A stretch of 11,317 nucleotides of DNA, taken from an uncultured Eggerthellaceae bacterium (GTDB taxonomy: Bacteria; Actinomycetota; Coriobacteriia; Coriobacteriales; Eggerthellaceae). Where the stretch lies: contig CANRPV010000036.1 of NCBI GenBank assembly GCA_947632575.1, positions 1 to 11,317 of the forward strand. The letters are read 5' to 3'. The position numbers and the translations under genes are program-made. Shown in pieces: positions 7,201 through 11,317 of the stretch. The notes below the pieces were generated by a model. That model was given only the letters and a program-made list of their open reading frames with translations. It was not told the origin of the DNA and did no database searches. Positions within the stretch are counted from its first letter, which is position 1. Each line of letters opens with the position of its first letter.

Positions 7201-7821
7201 TCTCTCAAGGGGACCTAATTGCCGCTCGATTTCCGCAACCACATCGCGAACTCTCAAAAGATGCTGGTTCATGGCTTCAAGTTTGCGCTCAGAACGGAGT
7301 TTGCGCTGTTTATGCTTTAAAACACCTGCGGCTTCCTCGATAAAGGCGCGCCTATCTTCCGGTTTCGACTGGAGGATGGCGTCCAATTTGCCCTGAGAGA
7401 TAATGGATTGCGTTCCCGTCCCGATGCCGGAGTCGTGCAGGATGTCCAAGACGTCGAGTCGACGGGAAAGACTGCCGTTGATGAGGTAGTCGCTTTCTCC
7501 ATTGCGATACATACGCCGGCTGATCGCCACTTCGGCATAATCAACAGGCAGCGTAGCGTCGCTGTTATCTAACACGAGTGTGGCCTCAGCATAGGATGTG
7601 GCTTTACGCGAAGCTGATCCTGCGAAGATCACATCCTCCATGGATTGTCCGCGAAGATGCTTCGCGTTACGTTCGCCGAGCACCCATAAAACCGCATCGG
7701 ATATGTTGGATTTACCTGAGCCGTTAGGGCCGACGATGGCTGTGATACCCGGTTCAAGATTGATAACGCTACGGTCGGCGAAGGACTTAAAGCCCTTAAG
7801 TACCAGCGACTTTAAATACAT
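4270..7821 (-). CDS. smc: Chromosome segregation ATPase SMC
   Basis: This 1183-residue protein has the normal length and layout of bacterial SMC, the core of condensin that with ScpA and ScpB organises and separates chromosomes. The N-terminal head has Walker A GPNGSGKSN (31-39) and the Q-loop in ISQGKLDAIL (141-150). Long heptad-rich, Gln/Glu/Arg-rich coiled coils run over about 170-520 and 665-1000. The hinge (about 525-660) is divergent but keeps GAVVWPNGKLSLGA (647-660). The C-terminal head has the signature LMSGGEKSLTALALL (1084-1098), Walker B with catalytic Glu in ILDEVEAALDD (1111-1121) and the switch His in MITHQRRTM (1142-1150). The ATG at 7821 is 9 bp after the rnc stop, with AGGGG across the junction as ribosome site. 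scpA and scpB are not in the window. Confidence 0.98.
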   Translation of the reverse strand: MYLKSLVLKGFKSFADRSVINLEPGITAIVGPNGSGKSNISDAVLWVLGERNAKHLRGQSMEDVIFAGSASRKATSYAEATLVLDNSDATLPVDYAEVAISRRMYRNGESDYLINGSLSRRLDVLDILHDSGIGTGTQSIISQGKLDAILQSKPEDRRAFIEEAAGVLKHKQRKLRSERKLEAMNQHLLRVRDVVAEIERQLGPLERRAKKAKSYQLLTAELHEADLQLAVDDLRRLQQQWNENQNREKLLSENLDQAREKVVASEADVEALQEKIRVENADASELSRQHRASTAALERFDSSLFIVQERERNASLRSQEFKGSLEASREKYGQAARELRSAQQSCDEVEAALSDATASLEILKNDHERLSASRLELDQQIKALNVALHEGEQALDELRRRKAASNETLTDGRAQLRVISQRLQELVSQCGLANKEAEQARQKLQRQKDVQEGLEADQATLQSKLTQGEQDQKHAHKQLEEAREKQREIRDQIAALDELQRAAAAAESEAQAWLWTHNAQLDGRAELLATAIKAPKPLEALVEYLLGSDVGALLINDVDSAQNLYRHLESERLKGEFSLLLRKDTAKSRRRVQAASARLIDQLDYAQEDAAAVEALLGDVVLCDSLDSALKAHEQDGLGLRFVSAEGAVVWPNGKLSLGARIKDRKDGALARIRQREALREDLTHASEALSTAEQADLSLQEHQRTLQQKHLELSQRLATARGELEAAQQASERLSRNVEALDRERQSLETQKAAIQSSIDAALPNMELLASEEDEATKQLEAKRQELNELRQQLQPLDDQTRDLSQQLSAKQLSIATLSERKTYAVRMQETRRADIDSLKREIAQAASGQALKAEVASRLRPIASLMESLIASAKRWVATTEAKAASAQDSSSGLYREANRLRQEARLAHEHFDEAQEALNGVRVEKGRLEIRVQNAVNVITADCGVDLERALELPPLEERDLLEEQQEGLRRRIARLGNVNLDAAEEYDELKQRFDYLTSQLTDLRRARKALDSIEQAIDEHMRSDFYRTFNVVNENFQEIFATLFPGGIASLSLVEGDDSEESGVEVTAQPPGKRLTKMSLMSGGEKSLTALALLFAVYRTRATPFYILDEVEAALDDTNLRRLMAYIDKLRTQTQLIMITHQRRTMEMADVLLGVSMHSDGITKVVSQKLDRALMYAED

Positions 7822-7830
7822 GCATGACCC

Positions 7831-8643
7831 CTAGCGCTGGCGTTTAGCCGCCCGCTGACTTTTCCGTTGGGCCTTTTGCTCGGCCTTCGCGGCTTTAGCA
7901 GCGGCTTTCGCCTCGGCTTTCTCCGGGTTAGCGGCGATGCCCAAAAACTCGGACAGCCGCGCGAGCGTAGACTTGGCAGCTTGGCTCTCAGCCTCTTTCT
8001 TGGTTCGGCCGGTGCCTCGCGCAAGTCCCTGATCACCAGCATAGACCTGCGCCACGAAAGTACGATCGTGAGGAGGTCCTTGGGTCTCAACCAAACGATA
8101 GGTAGGCGTGATACCGTCCTCCTGAAGTTTTTCCTGCAGAGCACTCTTGGGATTTTCAGGCTCATTGGCCATTTCCGGCGTCATTTTGGGCATGAGCGTG
8201 CGCTGGATGAAATCGTTGGCCACATCATAACCGCCATCCAGATAAAGCGCCGCTACCACTGCCTCATACACGTTCTCCAGTGCTGAATGAAGACCTCTGC
8301 GCCCCGTACCGGTCTCCGAGGATCCGAAGACGATAATGTCTGCGAATCCGAGGTCAGCCGCCACATCCGAAAGGCTGGTACCCGAAACCAGCGCTACTTT
8401 GATACGGGTTAGGCCGCCCTCGTCCAAATTGGGAAAATGCTCAAAGATCGTGGTCGCCACAAGAGCACCCAAGATGGAGTCGCCCAAAAACTCCAGACGC
8501 TCATAGGAATACTTGACCGACTTGCCTTCGGTAGCGGAGGGGTGCGTGATTGCCGAAAGGAGTAGTTGCTCATCGGCGAAGTGATAGCCGAGCAGCTTTT
8601 CCGCTAAATGCAGTTTCTGGTTTTGCTCTTCACTCAGCGGCAT
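7831..8643 (-). CDS. rnc: Ribonuclease III with a basic C-terminal tail
   Basis: RNase III cleaves double-stranded RNA as a homodimer, for example in rRNA precursors. The 270-residue product has the signature YERLEFLGDSILG (47-59), with acidic Glu48, Glu51 and Asp55, then LHSALENVYEAVVAALYLDGG (shown as SALENVYEAVV, 120-130). Glu127 matches the essential Glu (E117 in E. coli). The partner position, Asp in E. coli (D114) and Aquifex (D107), is Asn124, encoded by AAC at 8274-8272. A double-stranded RNA-binding domain spans about 165-232 (TGRTKKEAESQAAKSTLARL in outline). Residues about 238-270 add an Ala/Lys/Arg-rich tail that makes it some 35-45 residues longer than E. coli RNase III (226 residues). 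The ATG (8643) lies inside plsX with GAGGAG 7 bases upstream; the two genes overlap by 14 bp. Confidence 0.97.
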   Translation of the reverse strand: MPLSEEQNQKLHLAEKLLGYHFADEQLLLSAITHPSATEGKSVKYSYERLEFLGDSILGALVATTIFEHFPNLDEGGLTRIKVALVSGTSLSDVAADLGFADIIVFGSSETGTGRRGLHSALENVYEAVVAALYLDGGYDVANDFIQRTLMPKMTPEMANEPENPKSALQEKLQEDGITPTYRLVETQGPPHDRTFVAQVYAGDQGLARGTGRTKKEAESQAAKSTLARLSEFLGIAANPEKAEAKAAAKAAKAEQKAQRKSQRAAKRQR

Positions 8644-9643
8644 CTTCGAACTCCTCGAGATGAATCGTCTCGGCTATGCGCTGGCTTACCTGAGCACGAG
8701 CGGTGGAGGCGGTGGTCTTGATGCCATTGCGAACCGCCAAAGCATTCGAAGACCCATGGCCTATGAGAACGGCTCCCTTAACGCCTAAAAGCGGTGCTCC
8801 TCCATAGGTGTCCGGACTCAACATAGCCTTAAGCCCCGCTAAATCACCTTTGACAAGCGCGGCTCCCAATTTCGTTTTCAGCGACGAGACAAACACGTCT
8901 TTGATCAGCCGGAAGAAGGTTTTGGCGTTGCCCTCGATGGCTTTCAACACCACATTGCCGGTAAAGCCATCAGTGACGATGACGTCTACATCCCCGCTCA
9001 AAAGATCGCGGCCCTCAACGTTGCCCACAAATTCGGGGACTTCTTCCTTAAGCAGCTTATGGGCGTCGACAGCGAGCACCGATCCTTTGCTCTCCTCTTC
9101 CCCAATGTTGAGCAAAGCGACGGTCGGGGAGTCGATACCCATGATCTGCTTCATATAGACCAAGCCCATCTGGGCGAATTGCACGAGATAATCGGGTCGG
9201 CAATCGGCGTTGGCTCCCACGTCCAAAAGCAGGGTCGGCTTTTTATAGGCAGGCAAAATCTGTCCCACGGCAGGACGCAACACGCCGGGAATGCGACCGG
9301 TCACCAATGTGGCAGCCGCAAGACAAGCACCGGTCGATCCCGCAGAGAAAAAGCCTTCTGCCCTTCCCTCTTTGATCAAGCGGCATCCCACCACGATAGA
9401 CGAATCCTTTTTGCGCCGCACTGCGAGAGCCGGTGATTCATCCATAGCGATAATCTCAGAGCAGATCACCGCTTCGCAACGGTCATGATCAGCGGCAAAG
9501 CCCTCTATCACCTCAGCCGGACCGCAAAGCAGGACATGCAGATTCTCATCATCAAGAAGAGCCTGGTGAACGCCTTCGAGCACGACAGATGGAGCGTTAT
9601 CGCCTCCCATGGCGTCAACCGCTATATGAACAGTCTCGGACAC
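8630..9643 (-). CDS. plsX: Phosphate acyltransferase PlsX
   Basis: PlsX converts acyl-ACP and phosphate to acyl-phosphate, which PlsY uses to acylate glycerol-3-phosphate at the start of phospholipid synthesis; it is a peripheral membrane enzyme. The 337 residues match the family length. Motifs are DAMGGDNAP (10-18), SAGSTGA (100-106), DVGANADCRP (141-150), NIGEEESKG (179-187), DGFTGN (225-230), GGAPLLGVKG (281-290) and HGSSN (296-300). The start is GTG at 9643-9641, with AGAGGT about 4 bases upstream; it places the DAMGGD motif at the usual distance from the N-terminus. Its 3' end overlaps rnc. In Firmicutes plsX is usually followed by fab genes and acpP; here it goes straight to rnc. Confidence 0.97.
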   Translation of the reverse strand: MSETVHIAVDAMGGDNAPSVVLEGVHQALLDDENLHVLLCGPAEVIEGFAADHDRCEAVICSEIIAMDESPALAVRRKKDSSIVVGCRLIKEGRAEGFFSAGSTGACLAAATLVTGRIPGVLRPAVGQILPAYKKPTLLLDVGANADCRPDYLVQFAQMGLVYMKQIMGIDSPTVALLNIGEEESKGSVLAVDAHKLLKEEVPEFVGNVEGRDLLSGDVDVIVTDGFTGNVVLKAIEGNAKTFFRLIKDVFVSSLKTKLGAALVKGDLAGLKAMLSPDTYGGAPLLGVKGAVLIGHGSSNALAVRNGIKTTASTARAQVSQRIAETIHLEEFEDAAE

Positions 9644-9694
9644 AGTTACCTCTTTGATATTCGAAGGTCCCTGCGCTCATGCATGTAACCGCTG

Positions 9695-9722
9695 ATTAAA
9701 TCGGACACAGGCATAAGCGCAA
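9695..9722 (-). promoter_or_regulatory. Weak promoter candidate for plsX
   Basis: Minus-strand TTGCGC (9722-9717), a 16-bp spacer and TTTAAT (9700-9695) could form a sigma70-type promoter about 50 bp before the plsX GTG. The -10 matches five of six consensus bases but the -35 only three. Its position after the hairpin at 9730-9771 fits a separate start for plsX, but the support is slim. Confidence 0.3.
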
Positions 9723-9727
9723 TCGTC

Positions 9728-9771
9728 AAAAGCCTCCAGGTTAGTCCGATAGCGGACCGACGAGGAGGCTT
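9728..9771 (-). terminator. Hairpin between rpmF and plsX, possible terminator or attenuator
   Basis: In the direction of transcription AAGCCTCC (9771-9764) can pair perfectly with GGAGGCTT (9737-9730). Inside that stem GTCCG (9757-9753) pairs with CGGAC (9748-9744) around a CTAT loop, with six-base internal loops on each side. Four T (9731-9728) end it, two of them within the stem. The T-run is short for a strong intrinsic terminator, so partial termination of rpmF transcripts or a regulatory structure is equally possible. The rest of the 174-bp rpmF-plsX gap shows no convincing gene. Confidence 0.45.
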
Positions 9772-9817
9772 GATTGTGCTGGAAGGCCTGACCCTTCCAC
9801 CGTTCTTTGCGAGACGT

Positions 9818-9997
9818 CTACTCCGTCTCGATAACCTCGCGATCCTTATAGTAGCCGCAGTTCGGGCATACACGATGGGGCAATTTCACCTCACCGCACT
9901 GCGGGCAAGTGGAACGAGAAGGCGTAGAGATACGATCGTTAGCGCTACGACGAGAATGGGTACGAGCGCGCCCGGTCTTACGCTTAGGTACTGCCAT
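9818..9997 (-). CDS. rpmF: 50S ribosomal protein L32, zinc-binding form
   Basis: The 59-residue protein is the right size for L32. It begins MAVPKRKTGRARTHSRRS, the classic basic N-terminus, and has a zinc ribbon with CPQC (31-34) and CPNC (44-47), so it is the four-cysteine (C+) form. The ATG at 9997-9995 has GAAGGAG 8 bases upstream. The frame stays open for 17 more codons upstream to 10048, but that would add a non-family N-terminus and ignore this ribosome site, so it was not used. rpmF commonly precedes plsX. The DUF177 gene often found just upstream of rpmF is absent here; a CLC transporter occupies that place. Confidence 0.97.
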   Translation of the reverse strand: MAVPKRKTGRARTHSRRSANDRISTPSRSTCPQCGEVKLPHRVCPNCGYYKDREVIETE

Positions 9998-10034
9998 GCT
10001 GATGACTCCTTCTATGAAAGGCCCGAAAATCGAG

Positions 10035-10059
10035 CCAGTTCGCTTCATGCACGAACTGG
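10035..10059. promoter_or_regulatory. Perfect inverted repeat over the predicted rpmF transcription start
   Basis: CCAGTTCG (10035-10042) and CGAACTGG (10052-10059) are perfect 8-bp inverted arms around a 9-bp centre. The site begins one base past the -10 box and spans the predicted start near 10054. A transcript from there would lack most of one arm, so an operator in DNA fits better than an RNA hairpin. The stretch GTTCGCTTCA (10038-10047) also occurs in the tandem repeats at 10119-10128. Confidence 0.55.
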
Positions 10060-10060
10060 T

Positions 10061-10089
10061 ATTTTAACAAAGCGGTTTTGGTGCTTCAA
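10061..10089 (-). promoter_or_regulatory. Predicted sigma70-type promoter of rpmF
   Basis: On the minus strand TTGAAG (10089-10084) and TAAAAT (10066-10061) are separated by 17 bp, four and five of six consensus matches. The predicted start, near 10054, leaves a leader of about 57 bases before the rpmF ATG. The -35 overlaps the last tandem repeat and the -10 is one base from the inverted repeat. Confidence 0.65.
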
Positions 10090-10144
10090 GAACTAATCGC
10101 TCGCTTATAGAACTAATCGTTCGCTTCAAGAGCTATTCGCTCGC
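10085..10144. repeat. Three tandem 20-bp repeats upstream of rpmF
   Basis: Three head-to-tail copies of a 20-bp unit, plus-strand form TTCAAGAACTAATCGCTCGC (10085-10104), recur at 10105-10124 (three differences) and 10125-10144 (two differences). There is no spacer. The first copy contains most of the -35 box of the rpmF promoter, so the array lies just upstream of and touching that promoter. A 20-bp period is close to two helical turns, which would put the copies on the same DNA face, as in regulator binding arrays. No function is established. Confidence 0.85.
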
Positions 10145-10149
10145 TCATT

Positions 10150-10170
10150 GAACCCAGCTTGATTGGGCTC
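10150..10170 (-). terminator. Hairpin after the CLC gene, weak terminator candidate
   Basis: In the transcript GAGCCCA (10170-10164) pairs with TGGGTTC (10156-10150), including one G-U pair, around a 7-base loop, starting 12 bases after the CLC stop. No T-run follows, so intrinsic termination is doubtful. An overlapping alternative pairs GGCTCAT (10194-10188) with ATGAGCC (10172-10166) across the stop codon; the two stems exclude each other. Confidence 0.3.
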
Positions 10171-10182
10171 ATAACGACTTGG

Positions 10183-11317
10183 CTAAGATGAGCCTTTACC
10201 GCCTTTGAACCTATTATGGTAGCTGTTCGAAAACGCTTGAACCGTATCTTCGGAATGTTGGATATCTTTCTCGAGCCGCACCACGGCCTCGTGGCCCTTT
10301 TCCACCGCATGATCGAGATCATCCCGCAACGTTGAGTTTTCCGGTGAGACAGGTTCGTGATTCTCCTGATCATTTCGCTTCAAATCTTGACGTTGCTCTC
10401 GTTGCTCACGAACAACCTCGACGAACTCGGAAAGCGCACTCTTCCCATAAAAACCGATATCGCTGCTCGCAGCGAAGGAAAAAAAGACGCTCACAATCAG
10501 ATAAGGCGCCATACCGATACCGAATATCTCACATCCCATCACGATTGCGGCCAGAGGACAACGTGTTACGGTCGCCAGGAAGGCAAAAAGACCCAACGCC
10601 GCCGAAAAGCCAACCTCCGCACCGCTCATAACCGTGCAAGCCGCTCCAAGTAGACACCCGATAGCCATACTGGGAGTTACCTCTCCACCCTTAAACCACG
10701 TGCACAGAGCGATGATGGTAAGCAGGATCTTGATCAGGAACCCATAGTCGGGCTCTTGTCCCGCTAAGGTGGGAGCAAGCATGTGATAGCCCGATCCTCC
10801 ATAGTCTTCCCAGCCAAAAAGCAAGGTAAGTACCGCGATGATGATGCCGCCGATGACCACCCAAAGGTAATAGTTTTGGGAGATGCGACTCGTCGTCTTT
10901 TGAAGCCAACGCACCAGATTGCTGGTCACACTTCCGACAACGCCGCAGGCAGCGCCAACTATGATGGCCTGACCGAGCACGGACCAAGCCAGATCAGGAA
11001 TGGGGACCGCCGGAATAAAGTCTCCGATGCCAATCCATAACGCTATACCATAGGAGACGAAGCTCGCGATAAGCAGCGCCACCCCATGCTTGAAAAGCGA
11101 GCGCTTGTAGCGAAGCATCTCCAAAACAAAGAGCGTCGCCCCGATAGGACAGAAGAAAAGAGATGAGAACGCCGCCGCCATCCCACAAGAGGCTGAAAAG
11201 CCGTTGACGGTTATGGGATCGTCGGTTCGAAAGACCGGCTTAAGTTTAATCATACGGCCTACCAGGTTGCCGATTGAGGCGCCCATTTGAAGCACCGCCG
11301 TACCCTCATCCCCAATG
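10183..11317 (-). CDS. CLC-family anion transporter, probable fluoride/proton antiporter type, 5' end missing
   Basis: The last 377 residues of a multi-span membrane protein are present; by family comparison roughly 100 N-terminal residues lie beyond the right edge. The first visible residues IGDEGTAV carry the CLC gating glutamate (visible residue 4), in the GxEGT form rather than the GREGP of chloride CLCs. A second marker, GGEVTP (visible 210-215), has the Glu-x-Thr pair known from CLC-F fluoride/H+ antiporters. PIGATLFVLEM (visible 57-67) matches helix H, but the inner proton glutamate of E. coli ClC (E203) seems absent, as in CLC-F. About eight or more hydrophobic spans follow. There are no CBS domains; instead the last 80 or so residues form a charged, coiled-coil-like tail. 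There is one extra residue after the gating motif relative to E. coli ClC. CLC family is sure; fluoride specificity is inferred. Confidence 0.9.
   Translation of the reverse strand, partial: IGDEGTAVLQMGASIGNLVGRMIKLKPVFRTDDPITVNGFSASCGMAAAFSSLFFCPIGATLFVLEMLRYKRSLFKHGVALLIASFVSYGIALWIGIGDFIPAVPIPDLAWSVLGQAIIVGAACGVVGSVTSNLVRWLQKTTSRISQNYYLWVVIGGIIIAVLTLLFGWEDYGGSGYHMLAPTLAGQEPDYGFLIKILLTIIALCTWFKGGEVTPSMAIGCLLGAACTVMSGAEVGFSAALGLFAFLATVTRCPLAAIVMGCEIFGIGMAPYLIVSVFFSFAASSDIGFYGKSALSEFVEVVREQREQRQDLKRNDQENHEPVSPENSTLRDDLDHAVEKGHEAVVRLEKDIQHSEDTVQAFSNSYHNRFKGGKGSS

Noticed and set aside
4270..7821. smc read as RecN, Rad50 or MukB
   Set aside because: The length, LMSGGEK signature, ILDEVEAALDD Walker B, hinge position and place between rnc and ftsY all match bacterial SMC.
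9646..9873. A 75-codon minus-strand frame between rpmF and plsX
   Set aside because: It overlaps the end of rpmF out of frame, is extremely Arg/Ser-rich, and covers the hairpin; no ribosome site or family resemblance was seen.
9998..10048. A 17-codon upstream extension of rpmF
   Set aside because: The strong GAAGGAG site and the conserved MAVPKRK start support 9997; the extension has no family counterpart.
10085..10144. The three 20-bp repeats as a CRISPR array
   Set aside because: The copies are directly adjacent without spacers, and no cas gene is present.
10150..10170. A confident intrinsic terminator after the CLC gene
   Set aside because: The stem is sound but no T-run follows, so it is listed only as a weak candidate.

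Overview
The window is a compact block of bacterial housekeeping genes, all read from the minus strand (right to left). In transcription order they are: a CLC-type anion transporter cut by the right edge, rpmF, plsX, rnc, smc, ftsY, ffh, rpsP, a KH-domain gene (khpA), rimM, and trmD cut by the left edge. No rRNA, tRNA, mobile element or CRISPR array was seen. The gene order is typical of Gram-positive bacteria. Moderate GC, an FtsY without an acidic domain, no acpP between plsX and rnc, no ylxM before ffh, and a divergent RimM together suggest an actinomycete relative, most likely Coriobacteriia. That placement is an inference from gene order and protein character, not a database result.

Right part (about 9.6-11.3 kb): the CLC gene has the motifs GDEGT and GGEVTP, which point to the fluoride/proton antiporter branch, and it carries an unusual hydrophilic C-terminal tail of about 80 residues. 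It is followed by a 185-bp regulatory gap before rpmF. That gap holds three tandem 20-bp repeats ending at a -35 box, a 17-bp-spaced sigma70-type promoter, and a perfect 8-bp inverted repeat across the predicted transcription start. rpmF encodes a four-cysteine zinc-type L32. A structured hairpin and a weak promoter candidate lie between rpmF and plsX.

Middle part (about 1.8-9.6 kb): plsX, rnc, smc, ftsY and ffh are tightly packed. plsX and rnc overlap by 14 bp, and the other gaps are 9, 28 and 50 bp. They join phospholipid synthesis, double-stranded RNA processing, chromosome condensation and both GTPases of the SRP targeting pathway. A perfect TATAAT at the ftsY stop codon may give ffh its own promoter.

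Left part (1 to about 1.8 kb): a good promoter (TTGCAA-17-TAATAT) drives rpsP, khpA, rimM and trmD. These encode ribosomal protein S16, a small RNA-binding KH protein, the 16S maturation factor RimM and the tRNA m1G37 methyltransferase. The rimM stop to trmD start gap is almost entirely a 14-bp tandem duplication.

I see no wholly new multi-gene system. The best leads are the repeat-rich control region of rpmF, the CLC transporter, and substitutions at catalytic positions of two enzymes: Asn for the usual Asp in RNase III, and Glu for the usual Asp in TrmD.
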